NCBI GenBank assembly: GCA_003669055.1
Contig: RAYB01000017.1
Coordinates: 1-64,000 of the forward strand
Reading direction: 5' to 3'
Origin: a bacterium 1XD21-70
Lineage (GTDB): Bacteria > Bacillota > Clostridia > Lachnospirales > Lachnospiraceae
Length of the DNA: 64,000 nt
Part shown: piece by piece, positions 51,002 to 59,645 of the stretch
Layout: every line of letters begins with the position of its first letter
Position numbering within the stretch: position 1 is the stretch's first letter
The notes under the pieces: generated by a model
What the model was told of the DNA's origin: nothing
What the model saw: the letters and a program-made list of their open reading frames with translations, nothing else
Databases searched by the model: none
Position numbers and translations under genes: made by a program

Positions 51002-52342
51002 TCATTCTTCCCTCTCTCCCATGCCTGGCCAAAAATGCTGCCACACCTGCCCCACGCAATAATAGAAATCCCTCCGCCCGACACTGTTGCCGGCATAGAG
51101 CGGGTAGCTGCAGACCGTCCTCCCGTCGAGGAGATAGCGGATGTTCCCGATCATCTCCCCCTTTTTTACCGGTGCCTTTAAAGTCTTTGGAAGTTCTGCC
51201 TGCAGTTCCACCTCCTCCCCCTCTGCGAGCAAAAGCATAAGATGCCGCTCCTGTTCTTTTGGCCCGGTTACCGGTTTCACCGCAGAGGTTCCCGTCTTGT
51301 CCTCAATCCCGCCCTCCACCGGCACCTGCGCCAGGTCCGGCTCTTTATAGGCATCCCGGAAATGGAACTGTTCTTTCCCATATTCAAACAGCTTGCGGGC
51401 ATCCTCCCACTTGTAAGCCTTGTGCGGCGGCCATCCGCTGCCTAGCAATGCCAAAACATAAGTCCTGCCGCCGTCCTCCAACGCTGCCACATAAGAGTAT
51501 CCTGCGCCGCCGGTGAATCCGGTTTTTCCGCTCAGCACCCCGTCCATCATGGACAGCAGCGCATTGTGGTTTGTGCAGGAAAACGAACGCTTCCCTTCCA
51601 CGTCCGTGAATGTGTAGTTTGACGTGCGGGTAATTTCCAAAAACTCTTCCCTCCTCGGTGATTCCCGGATGCAGTAGCGCATCAGCGCTGCCAGTTCCCG
51701 GGCTGTCGTACCGTGGGTGTATTCTTTCCCGTCCGGCGCCGTATAAGTCCTGTCCAGGCCATTGGGGGTCAAAAAGCAGGTGTTATAGCACCCTAAGTCC
51801 CTGGCCTTCTGGTTCATCATCTTAGAAAACCCGTCCACGCTGCCCCCGATCTGCTCGGCGATCATGACTGCCGTATCATTGTGGGATTCCAGCATCAGGG
51901 AATACAGCAGATCCTTTAAGTAAAACCGTGCGCCTTTGCCTGCCCCTAAATGGACCTTTGGCTGTGATGCCGCCTCCTTTGACACGGTGCAGACATCGGA
52001 AGGGCTGCCGTTTTCCAATGCCAGGATGCAGGTCATGATCTTGGTCGTGCTGGCCATGGGGCGGAACACCTCCCCCTCCTTCTCGTAGAGGATGCGGCCG
52101 GTATCCCCGTCCATTAAGACGGCGGACAGCGCATGGAGGTTTAATGCCTGGCCTTCCTTTAAAGCTGCTGTTTGTATTATTCCCACATCTGCCTCTTCCG
52201 ATTCCATCCTTGCCAGTACCCTTGGCGGCCCGGAATGCTCCCGTACCGCCCTCATTGGCGGCGCCGTCTTCACACTTCCCCAAAATGCAAAGCCGATGGT
52301 GATCCCCACCATCAGCCCATATACCCGGTTCGTCTTCACCAT
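51002..52342 (-). CDS. D-alanyl-D-alanine carboxypeptidase (DacF/PBP5-like)
   Basis: The 446-residue penicillin-binding enzyme has all three active-site motifs: SxxK in MASTTKIM, SxN as SHN in LESHNDTAVM, and KTG in SGKTGFTGGAGYS. An N-terminal hydrophobic segment (about 8-25) acts as signal or anchor, and a C-terminal PBP5-type domain follows after about residue 330. It trims the terminal D-Ala from peptidoglycan. DacF-type enzymes are often linked to spore cortex in Firmicutes, but vegetative DacA cannot be excluded. It stands alone, divergent from dinB. Confidence 0.93.
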   Translation of the reverse strand: MVKTNRVYGLMVGITIGFAFWGSVKTAPPMRAVREHSGPPRVLARMESEEADVGIIQTAALKEGQALNLHALSAVLMDGDTGRILYEKEGEVFRPMASTTKIMTCILALENGSPSDVCTVSKEAASQPKVHLGAGKGARFYLKDLLYSLMLESHNDTAVMIAEQIGGSVDGFSKMMNQKARDLGCYNTCFLTPNGLDRTYTAPDGKEYTHGTTARELAALMRYCIRESPRREEFLEITRTSNYTFTDVEGKRSFSCTNHNALLSMMDGVLSGKTGFTGGAGYSYVAALEDGGRTYVLALLGSGWPPHKAYKWEDARKLFEYGKEQFHFRDAYKEPDLAQVPVEGGIEDKTGTSAVKPVTGPKEQERHLMLLLAEGEEVELQAELPKTLKAPVKKGEMIGNIRYLLDGRTVCSYPLYAGNSVGRRDFYYCVGQVWQHFWPGMGEREE

Positions 52343-52414
52343 TGTCCCACCCCCGCATATGATTACTCTATCCTATTCCTTCCCAAATATAAATATTCCA
52401 TCCCTATAAATCCA

Positions 52415-52443
52415 TGGAAAAGCCAGGATATTTATGGTATAAT
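52415..52443 (+). promoter_or_regulatory. dinB promoter
   Basis: TGGAAA (52415-52420), a 17-base spacer and TATAAT (52438-52443) precede dinB by about 60 bases. No LexA box of the Gram-positive type is apparent nearby. Confidence 0.55.
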
Positions 52444-52504
52444 TGAGGGAACTTAAAAGAACCCCGCCGCCCAAGCCCTCCCCAAAGAAAGGAGCCCCTT
52501 CCCC

Positions 52505-53785
52505 ATGGAACGCCAAAGGCTGATCTTCCATATCGATGTCAATTCTGCTTTCCTAAGCTGGGAATCCGTATACCGCCTGGAGCAAGACCCGGGCGGAACC
52601 GACCTGCGCACCATTCCCTCTGCCGTCGGCGGCGACACCAAATCCCGGCACGGCGTTGTCCTAGCCAAGTCCCCCCTGGCCAAAAAAGCCGGCGTCACAA
52701 CCGGGGAGCCCCTGGCCAGTGCCTTGCGCAAATGCCCTGGCCTTGCCATCGTCCCCGTGCGTTTTGGCCTCTACCAAAAATGTTCCAAACAGCTGGCCGC
52801 ACTTCTGGAAAACTATAGCCCCACTATTGAGAAATTCAGCATTGACGAAGCCTTCCTTGACATGACAGAAACCATCCACCTGTTCGGCGAACCGGCACAA
52901 ACCGCAGACCAGATCCGCAGGCGGATCCGGGAAGAGTTAAAGTTCACGGCCAATATAGGCATTTCCTCCAACAAACTTTTGGCCAAGATGGCCTCTGACT
53001 TTGAAAAGCCGGACAAGACCCACACCCTATTCCCGGAAGAAATCCCGGATAAGATGTGGCCGCTTCCCCTGCAGGAACTGTTTTTCGTAGGGCCTTCTGC
53101 GGCCGACAAGCTAAGGCGGATCGGGCTGTATACGATCGGGGATGTGGCCCGCTGTGACGAGCGGGTTTTAAAGGCACATTTGGGCAGCAAATTCGGAACC
53201 ATGGTCTGCCGTTATGCCAACGGCACCGACGACTCCCCTGTGGCCGGGCACGAGCCTGCAAACAAGGGCTACGGCAACAGCATCACGCTCCCCCGGGACG
53301 TGTCCGACTATGAGACCGCCTGCCAGGTATTGCTTGCACTGAGCGAAACCGTCGGGGCTCGGCTCAGGGAGGACAATATCTGCTGCAGCTGCATCTGCGT
53401 GGAATTAAAGGATTGGCAGTTTTCCACCCAATCCCACCAGCTTACGCTGGATGCCCCCACCAGTTCTACCGCCGTGATCTACCAGAACGCCTGCCGCCTG
53501 TTAAGGGAATTCTGGGATTTAACCCCGGTCCGTTTAATCGGGCTGCGGACCAGCCGGACTGCGGACAGCTCCTATGAGCAGATAAGCCTCTTTGAGAGCA
53601 GCCAGTCCCGCAAAATGAAGGAATTAGAAAAAGCAGTGGACAAAATCAGGGGAAAGTATGGGATAGACAGCATCAAACGAGCCAGCTTCCTGAAAGAGGA
53701 TTCCCTGGTAGACCATGCTGTCAGCAAGAAGAAGCACCTCACTCCCTGCACACAGGAACGAAATTCGGAGGATCAAGCCCCATGA
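52505..53785 (+). CDS. dinB: DNA polymerase IV (Y-family, DinB)
   Basis: The 426-residue protein has the Y-family start FHIDVNSAFLSWES, with a catalytic Asp, and KFSIDEAFLDMT, with the Asp-Glu pair that binds metal. A helix-hairpin-helix region (KLRRIGLYTIGDVA) follows and then a little-finger domain. Residues 35-60 (TIPSAVGGDTKSRHG) resemble the DinB steric-gate and finger region. It performs translesion synthesis. A GAAAGGAG site precedes the ATG. Its stop overlaps the DUF1576 gene by 4 bases. A clamp-binding motif is plausible at EQISLFES. Confidence 0.94.
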   Translation: MERQRLIFHIDVNSAFLSWESVYRLEQDPGGTDLRTIPSAVGGDTKSRHGVVLAKSPLAKKAGVTTGEPLASALRKCPGLAIVPVRFGLYQKCSKQLAALLENYSPTIEKFSIDEAFLDMTETIHLFGEPAQTADQIRRRIREELKFTANIGISSNKLLAKMASDFEKPDKTHTLFPEEIPDKMWPLPLQELFFVGPSAADKLRRIGLYTIGDVARCDERVLKAHLGSKFGTMVCRYANGTDDSPVAGHEPANKGYGNSITLPRDVSDYETACQVLLALSETVGARLREDNICCSCICVELKDWQFSTQSHQLTLDAPTSSTAVIYQNACRLLREFWDLTPVRLIGLRTSRTADSSYEQISLFESSQSRKMKELEKAVDKIRGKYGIDSIKRASFLKEDSLVDHAVSKKKHLTPCTQERNSEDQAP

Positions 53786-55278
53786 AACAAAAAGATTTTA
53801 CAAACAGCCAGGTAATCAACGGGATCGCGTTTGGTTTTTCCCTTTTTTTCCTCGTCTCATCATTCATAGCCGCCGTCTACACCGGTGAATGGGGCAAGGT
53901 TTTCCTCAATTGGTACCAGATCATGATCACGCCCTGCCCGTTGGTGACCGATTACTTTGAGATCGGGGGGCTGGCCAGCGCCCTGCTCAATGCCGGAGCC
54001 TGCGGGCTGGCCTGTGCCCTGTTCATGGTTTCCTTAAAAGGCGAGTCCCATGCCAATACCATGGCCGGATATTTCCTGGTGGTAGCCCATTGCTTTTATG
54101 GCCTCAATTTCCTGAACATGTGGCCATGCTTTTTGGCTCCCTTTTTATACCTGTACACAAAAAGGCTGGACTTTAAGAACAACCTGCATATCTGTATGTT
54201 CGCCACCTCCTTCAGCCCCTTTGTCAGCGAACTTTTGCTCCGCTATACCCAGCGCGGCAGCTTTGTCTTCGGGCGGCTCCAGCTGAATGCATCCGGCATC
54301 CTGCTGACTGTCCTTTTCAGCCTGATGATCGGCTTTGTCATCCCCGCCATCCTCCCCGGCGCCCATGCCTGGCACAAGGGCTATAACCTTTACAACGGCG
54401 GGCTGGCATTTGGTTTGTTCGGGTTTTTCCTGTTCAACCTGCTGTTCCGCACCATGGGGCTTTCCCCGCATCAGCCGGTTACCCACATAAACCCTATCTA
54501 TGAGTCCTTTGGCCGCTCCTACCGCCTTTATGCCAACCTGTTCTTCCTTACCATCTTCGCCGCCTGTATCCTGGCAGGCTATCTTTTAAACGGCAAAAGC
54601 TTCCAGGGCTACCGGCGCCTGATGAAGGACACCGGGCACGCCAGCAATTTTTCCGAAAAATACGGAATGCCCCTCTGCCTGGTCAATATCGGCTGCCACG
54701 GGGCACTGTTCCTATTGTATATCAATTTGAGCATCTTCTTCACCACCGGTGTCGGTTTTACCGGCCCCACGGTCGGCGTCGTGATCGCCTCCCTGACCTT
54801 CACCGCCATGGGGCAGCATCCCAAAAATGTGTGGCCCATCCTCTTCGGTTACCAGCTCCTCTATTTCGTCACCAGCTACCTCTGCTTTACCGACGGCAGG
54901 GAACTGGCCTGGTCGCTCTCCACCCAGGGCTATATCAACGGTGTCGCCTTTGCCACCGGTCTGTGCCCTATCGTCGGCCGCTACGGCATCCGTGCCGGTA
55001 TTGCCGCCGGTTTCATGTGTGCCTCCATGTGCACGGCAACCAGTGCCCTCCACGGCGGCTTTGTCCTCTATAACGGAGGGCTCACCACCGGCATCACCGC
55101 CCTGATCCTTTTGCCTATCCTGGAACATTACCAGCCCCATGCCCGCCAGGAGATCAAGTCCCAGGCCTCCAGCCTCCAGGCCATGATTGCCCTTGTGGAT
55201 GACCTTGCCCTGGAAGTCCGCCATGCCCATGATGAAATCAGCTACGGCAGCTTTGACGGCTTTGACGATCCCGGCTGA
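53782..55278 (+). CDS. DUF1576 multi-pass membrane protein
   Basis: The 498-residue protein has about eleven to twelve hydrophobic segments and DUF1576-type features: two similar halves, with FNLYNGGLAFGLFGFFLF-like and FVLYNGGLTTGITALILLP segments, which suggests internal duplication. Function is unknown; a transporter is likely from the topology. The last 40 residues are soluble and acidic. It is coupled to dinB by a 4-base overlap, and its 3' end overlaps the convergent methyltransferase gene by 37 bases. The link with dinB is unexplained. Confidence 0.82.
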   Translation: MKQKDFTNSQVINGIAFGFSLFFLVSSFIAAVYTGEWGKVFLNWYQIMITPCPLVTDYFEIGGLASALLNAGACGLACALFMVSLKGESHANTMAGYFLVVAHCFYGLNFLNMWPCFLAPFLYLYTKRLDFKNNLHICMFATSFSPFVSELLLRYTQRGSFVFGRLQLNASGILLTVLFSLMIGFVIPAILPGAHAWHKGYNLYNGGLAFGLFGFFLFNLLFRTMGLSPHQPVTHINPIYESFGRSYRLYANLFFLTIFAACILAGYLLNGKSFQGYRRLMKDTGHASNFSEKYGMPLCLVNIGCHGALFLLYINLSIFFTTGVGFTGPTVGVVIASLTFTAMGQHPKNVWPILFGYQLLYFVTSYLCFTDGRELAWSLSTQGYINGVAFATGLCPIVGRYGIRAGIAAGFMCASMCTATSALHGGFVLYNGGLTTGITALILLPILEHYQPHARQEIKSQASSLQAMIALVDDLALEVRHAHDEISYGSFDGFDDPG

Positions 55279-56729
55279 ATCCTCAGCCCCTTGGGGTAAT
55301 GGTTTTTCACCACATCCCCTGCCTGCTTCCCCCAGCCCAGGGGATATCCCCCTGCACAGACCAGGATCCAGCCTTTCCCCGCCTCCCGGGCGGACACCGT
55401 CCCTCCCGCCAGGTATTCCCGGATTTCCTCCCCATCCGCCTCGAGGCAGAGTGTACGGTTTGCCTGGCGTGCGGCCAGCGCAAGAGCCAGCGCATGCGAC
55501 GGTTCAAAGCGGTTCTTTTGCAGCGTCCCCAGATGGAGCCCCGGCCGTACTACCCGCAGCTTATCCAGATCCGGCATTCCCTTTGGCACCTGGTATATCT
55601 GTTCCCCGAACGCGGCAAGGCGTGGGACGCCCAAGGCCTCCCCTGCCTTTTTTGCCCTGTCCAGTTCCTCCTGGCAGATAATCTCTTTCAGGCATTCCCT
55701 TAACAGCTTTATCCCCTCTCTATCCTTCCAGGAACGCTGCCCTTTCCTTTTCTCCTTCTGCTGCGCCCTTTCCTCCCTGCCTCCTTCTTCCCGCATTTCC
55801 AGCAGTGCAAGGAAATGCCCTTCCCCCTCTGACAGGTGGGGCCAGATCCGGTAAGTGTCCGCAACCTGCGGACAGTCCTCCCGGCACCATTCCACCCGGC
55901 CTGCGGACAGCCCGGGCAGCCGCCTCCCTTTTTGCCCCACTACCGAAAACATGGGGTGGGTTTCCAAAAACCTTGCAATCTGGCTTTCATTTTCTTCCGG
56001 TGAAAACGTGCAGGTCGAATATACCAGCTGCCCTCCCGGCCTTAACATCCTGGCAGCATTTTCTAAAATCTCCTGCTGCCTGGCAGCACAAAGCGCTACG
56101 TTTTCCAGGCTCCATTCTTTCCCGGCCTCCGCATCCTTGCGGAACATCCCCTCACCCGAACAAGGGGCATCCACCACGATCTTATCAAAAAATCCCCCAA
56201 AAACATCCGCCAGGCGGCCGGGATCCTCATTCATCACCACAGCGTTACAGACCCCCATCCGTTCCATATTCCGGGAAAGGATTTTTGCCCGGGCAGGATG
56301 GATCTCATTGCTGACTAAAAGACCCTCCCCCGCCAGCCTCGATGCGATATGGCTGCTCTTCCCGCCCGGTGCCGCGCACAGGTCCAGCACATAATCCCCC
56401 GGCTGCGGATCCAGCAGGGAAACCACCGCCATCGCACTGGGCTCCTGGATATAGTAGACCCCGGCTTCATGAAACGGGTGGAGCCCCGGCCTGGTCTGCG
56501 GGTCATAGTAAAACCCTTCCTCACACCAAGGCACCGGGCGCAGCCCGAATTTGTCCCGGTTCTGTCTGTACCAGGTATCCGTCTCCCCTTTTAAGGCATT
56601 GAGGCGAAGGCCGTATACACGTTTTGCCCCATAGCTTTGCATAAAGGCCTGGTATTCCTCCGCCAGCAAAGCTTCCATTCTCCCGGCAAACTCTTTTGGG
56701 AGCCATACCGGCAGTTCTTCTGTCTTCAT
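55242..56729 (-). CDS. RsmF-type rRNA m5C methyltransferase, copy 2
   Basis: The 495-residue protein has the same order of motifs as copy 1 at 20870: DLCAAPGGKSSHI, DAPCSGEGMFRK and VYSTCTFSPEENES, then the PUA-like C-terminal part (LPGLHLGTLQKNRFEPSHALALAL-type) ending GYPLGWGKQAGDVVKN. A charged linker (about 310-345) rich in Glu and Lys separates the two halves. A GGAGGGG site precedes the ATG. The two copies are clearly diverged paralogues and probably modify different rRNA cytosines. Convergent overlap with DUF1576. Confidence 0.91.
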   Translation of the reverse strand: MKTEELPVWLPKEFAGRMEALLAEEYQAFMQSYGAKRVYGLRLNALKGETDTWYRQNRDKFGLRPVPWCEEGFYYDPQTRPGLHPFHEAGVYYIQEPSAMAVVSLLDPQPGDYVLDLCAAPGGKSSHIASRLAGEGLLVSNEIHPARAKILSRNMERMGVCNAVVMNEDPGRLADVFGGFFDKIVVDAPCSGEGMFRKDAEAGKEWSLENVALCAARQQEILENAARMLRPGGQLVYSTCTFSPEENESQIARFLETHPMFSVVGQKGRRLPGLSAGRVEWCREDCPQVADTYRIWPHLSEGEGHFLALLEMREEGGREERAQQKEKRKGQRSWKDREGIKLLRECLKEIICQEELDRAKKAGEALGVPRLAAFGEQIYQVPKGMPDLDKLRVVRPGLHLGTLQKNRFEPSHALALALAARQANRTLCLEADGEEIREYLAGGTVSAREAGKGWILVCAGGYPLGWGKQAGDVVKNHYPKGLRIQPGSSKPSKLP

Positions 56730-56859
56730 CGCATCGTCCCCTCCTGCTTTCTATTTCCCGTACAGCCCTTTGCTGCACGGAGGCCCTTCCTTATAAAATA
56801 TACTCTCCCACAAAGCGGAAAAGCCATGCATCCTGGCGGATCCACGGCTCATCTCTTCA

Positions 56860-57279
56860 TTAGAATAACTCAATCTTATTGTCGCCCTGGGAATCGTCAC
56901 CGTTCACTACATAGTAAGCGGCTCTCTCCTCCGGCTTGATATATACCTCAACAGTCTTGATCTCCACACCTTTGTGCTTTGACTTGTATGCTTTAACGGC
57001 AGCCGCAACGACATCCTTCGTCACAACCTCATCTGAACCATACTGGATCACCACGGACTGCGTCGGCTCTGCAGGCTTAGCTGCCGGCTTCTTTTCCACG
57101 GCCTTTTTCTCAACCGTTTTCTTTTCGGCTGTTTTTTTCTCGACAGCCGCCTTTTCCTCAGTCTTTTTGGCAGTTCCTTCTGCCGGGGCCTTGGCCGCCG
57201 GCTTCCGCCCCCTAAGCTTTTTTTCTGCCGATATATCAGCAGTATCTGTCGCAGCAGCTCCCTTTTTTATTTCTGTCAT
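56860..57279 (-). CDS. DUF6465-type protein with a Lys/Ala-rich N-terminus
   Basis: The 139-residue protein has a basic, low-complexity first half (about 15-70) made of repeated EKK-x-AEKK-like units. It resembles histone-like or nucleic-acid-binding tails. A compact C-terminal domain follows (about 75-139, VVIQYGSDEVVTKDVVAAAVKAY, VEVYIKPEERAAYYVVNGD). The C-terminal part fits DUF6465, common in Lachnospiraceae, of unknown role. It is a single-gene unit with a full-consensus promoter and may be strongly expressed. Confidence 0.8.
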   Translation of the reverse strand: MTEIKKGAAATDTADISAEKKLRGRKPAAKAPAEGTAKKTEEKAAVEKKTAEKKTVEKKAVEKKPAAKPAEPTQSVVIQYGSDEVVTKDVVAAAVKAYKSKHKGVEIKTVEVYIKPEERAAYYVVNGDDSQGDNKIELF

Positions 57280-57356
57280 TTCTTCCTCCTCATCCCTTTT
57301 GGGACCTCTATCTTTATCATTTCTATAATTATGTCATTCCCCTGTTGCTTTATGGC

Positions 57357-57385
57357 ATTATAAAACTATTTCCTTCTTTTGTCAA
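57357..57385 (-). promoter_or_regulatory. Full-consensus promoter of the DUF6465 gene
   Basis: On the minus strand TTGACA (57380-57385), exactly 17 bases and TATAAT (57357-57362): both hexamers and the spacing match the sigma-A consensus. It begins 7 bases after the azlD stop codon. Confidence 0.88.
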
Positions 57386-57392
57386 TGAATTT

Positions 57393-57698
57393 TCAAATCA
57401 CCAATTCTGCTAAGAACACTGCGATACAGGCGCCAATGGAAACCCGGAACAAATTCCCGTCCACCCAGGCAATGGCTGATGCTGCCAAAAATCCGGCAAG
57501 GCCTGACCAGAAAGACGCTGTCGCAGACAAGATCGCCGGGAATGTCATCACGGACAGACTCACATAAGGGACATAAAAAAGAAACGAGCGGACCAGGGGG
57601 CTGCGGATTTCTTTCTGCAGCAAGGCCAGCGGCAAGGCACGCACCAGGTAAATCGTCACTGCCATCACCAAAAGCGCCATGTTGGCATCAGGCTTCAT
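57393..57698 (-). CDS. azlD: Branched-chain amino-acid exporter small subunit AzlD
   Basis: The 101-residue protein has about four hydrophobic segments. Its start (ALLVMAVTIYLVRALPLALL) and YVPYVSLSVMTFPAIL segment are typical of AzlD. It forms the small subunit of the AzlCD exporter of branched-chain amino acids and analogues. The ATG at 57698 follows GGAGGAGACAGAAG and lies inside the end of azlC (11-base overlap). Longer in-frame starts give a basic, unlikely N-terminus. Confidence 0.9.
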   Translation of the reverse strand: MKPDANMALLVMAVTIYLVRALPLALLQKEIRSPLVRSFLFYVPYVSLSVMTFPAILSATASFWSGLAGFLAASAIAWVDGNLFRVSIGACIAVFLAELVI

Positions 57699-58449
57699 CT
57701 TCTGTCTCCTCCTTTCCCTCCTGTACCGGGAACAGCACGGCGGCCGCACCAGATATCAGGATTGTCAATATAATTACCTGGAAGCCGGAGGATATCTGCT
57801 TCAGCCCCGGCATCCCGGCAAAAAGGGCGCTCACGGCCATGGAACCCACCACTACCCCGGCAATAATCCGGCTTTTCTTTGCAGGCGGTATCACAATCGC
57901 CAAAAACATCCCATAGAGCGCCACCCCCATGGCACTCATGGCACGGGCGGGCAAGACCATGCCCAGCAATGCCCCCAGTACCGTACCCATCACCCACCCC
58001 GGCGCCGCTGTCGCTGCCGCGCCGTACATGTAGCAGGGATGCAGCCTCCCCGGCACGCCCATGGACACTGCAAATATCTCATCTGTGACCCCATAAGCCA
58101 TCAGCAGACGGTGAAAAAAGGGCTTATCCCTCATAACCTTCTGGGAGAGGGCTCCCGACATCAAAAGATACCGGAGGTTTACCACGATCTCCGTCACCAC
58201 CATCTCCAAATACCCGGCCCCTGATGCCAATGCCCCAAAACCGGCAAACTGCCCGGCGCTGGCTAACATCGTAGCCGACATGAATCCCGCCTGGACGGAA
58301 CTTAAGCCTGCCTTCCTCGCCGCAATCCCCAGGGTAAACGCCACCGCAAAATACCCCATCCCAATGGGAAGCCCCGCCTTCATTCCGCGCAGAAACCAAG
58401 TTCTTCCCGGCAGGGCTGATTGCTGCGGCTCTTCTTTCCATTCTTCCAT
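57688..58449 (-). CDS. azlC: Branched-chain amino-acid exporter large subunit AzlC
   Basis: The 253-residue protein has six to eight membrane segments. GMKAGLPIGMGYFAVAFTLGIAARKAG is the AzlC signature region (about 22-48, shown in part), and ASAGQFAGFGAL follows. The ATG at 58449 has GGGAGGAAAGC before it; an upstream ATG at 58482 has none. It exports branched-chain amino acids with AzlD. It is divergent from a LysR regulator, with face-to-face promoters, so control by that regulator is likely. Confidence 0.92.
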   Translation of the reverse strand: MEEWKEEPQQSALPGRTWFLRGMKAGLPIGMGYFAVAFTLGIAARKAGLSSVQAGFMSATMLASAGQFAGFGALASGAGYLEMVVTEIVVNLRYLLMSGALSQKVMRDKPFFHRLLMAYGVTDEIFAVSMGVPGRLHPCYMYGAAATAAPGWVMGTVLGALLGMVLPARAMSAMGVALYGMFLAIVIPPAKKSRIIAGVVVGSMAVSALFAGMPGLKQISSGFQVIILTILISGAAAVLFPVQEGKEETEDEA

Positions 58450-58494
58450 GCTTTCCTCCCTCTTCGCACACATTCTGCACACCCAAACAGTAAC

Positions 58495-58563
58495 ATCATA
58501 CTCGCAACTTTTCGTTAAGTCAACCGCAAAACTTTTGACGCCGTCCGGATTTTATATTATAAT
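58495..58563. promoter_or_regulatory. Divergent azlCD and lysR promoters with a candidate LysR operator
   Basis: For azlC (minus): TTGACT (58518-58523)-N17-TATGAT (58495-58500). For lysR (plus): TTGACG (58535-58540)-N17-TATAAT (58558-58563). The -35 boxes are 11 bases apart. Between and over them lies AAGT-N10-ACTT (58517-58534), an interrupted dyad of LysR-box type (T-N11-A form), plus a direct repeat AACTTTT (58506-58512 and 58530-58536). Confidence 0.7.
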
Positions 58564-58649
58564 GGGGCGTGTGTCCCCTTGTCCGCTGAGGGTATCTGGG
58601 AATACGCAAAGAATAACCGCAGGAGCATAGAAAGCACAGGATCCCTACT

Positions 58650-59576
58650 ATGACACAAAAAGAACTGATCTACGTCAAAACCGTGGCAGACGAAAAGAGC
58701 ATTTCCCGGGCCGCACGGAAACTTTTCATGGCGCAGCCCTCTTTAAGCCAATCCATCCAGCGGATAGAGGAGGGGCTTGGCACTGCGCTTTTTAACCGCA
58801 CCAGCAACGGGCTGACCCTCACCTTTGCCGGGGAACGTTATTACCATATGGCCACGCAGGTCCTTAAAATGTATGAAGATTTTGAATTGGAGATCAGCGA
58901 CATCAACAACTTAAAGACCGGCCGCATCCATTTCGGCATCACCCATCATTTAGGAACCTTAGCGCTCGCCCGGACCATTCCGGAATACCGGCAGCTTTGC
59001 CCTTTTATCGAACTCTATGTCCACGAGGAAAATACCACGGTTTTAGAGCAGATGCTTCTGCGCGGCGAACTGGATTTTGCCATCCTGCATGCCCCCAAAG
59101 AAGCCTCACAGCCGCAGATCCGCTATGATACCATGAAAAAGGATCCCTTCGTGATTGCCATCCACCCGCAGCACAGCCTCCTCCAAAAGGCAGCAGCAAA
59201 GCCAGGCTATCCCTACCCGGTCCTGGATATCAGCCTACTGAAACAGGAGCCTTTCCTGATGCTCCATAAGCAGCAGCGCATCCGGCAGATCACGGACAGC
59301 GTCCTCTCAAAAGCCGGGATCCTGCATCCCAGGGTTGCCCTCACATTGCGGAATTATGAGACTGCCCTGCTCCTGGCTGCCAGGGGGCTGGGCGTAACCA
59401 TGATCCCGCTTCAATATTTCCAGATGGCCTCCTACGAATTCTGCCCTGCCCTGCTCTGTATCGATGAAAAATATGATGCCAGCTGGGATATGTGCATCGC
59501 CAGCCTGCACAACAGCTTCCTTTCCAAAGCGGACCGGCTTTTTATCCGCCTGGTAAAAGAACAGTTTGGCACATAG
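58650..59576 (+). CDS. LysR-family transcriptional regulator
   Basis: The 308-residue protein has an N-terminal winged helix (about 2-62, SRAARKLFMAQPSLSQSIQRIE). A linker helix and a two-lobed effector domain (about 90-300) follow, with GRIHFGITHHLGTLALA and RGLGVTMIPL. LysR proteins usually control a divergent target from a shared promoter; here azlCD. An amino acid could be the effector. The downstream dehydrogenase and MATE genes run in the same direction and might also be under its control. Confidence 0.94.
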   Translation: MTQKELIYVKTVADEKSISRAARKLFMAQPSLSQSIQRIEEGLGTALFNRTSNGLTLTFAGERYYHMATQVLKMYEDFELEISDINNLKTGRIHFGITHHLGTLALARTIPEYRQLCPFIELYVHEENTTVLEQMLLRGELDFAILHAPKEASQPQIRYDTMKKDPFVIAIHPQHSLLQKAAAKPGYPYPVLDISLLKQEPFLMLHKQQRIRQITDSVLSKAGILHPRVALTLRNYETALLLAARGLGVTMIPLQYFQMASYEFCPALLCIDEKYDASWDMCIASLHNSFLSKADRLFIRLVKEQFGT

Positions 59577-59645
59577 CCGCCCCCCTTCCTTGGGCGAAGG
59601 GATACATCCTTGCCCACGGAGAATACTAATGGAGGAATGAATACC

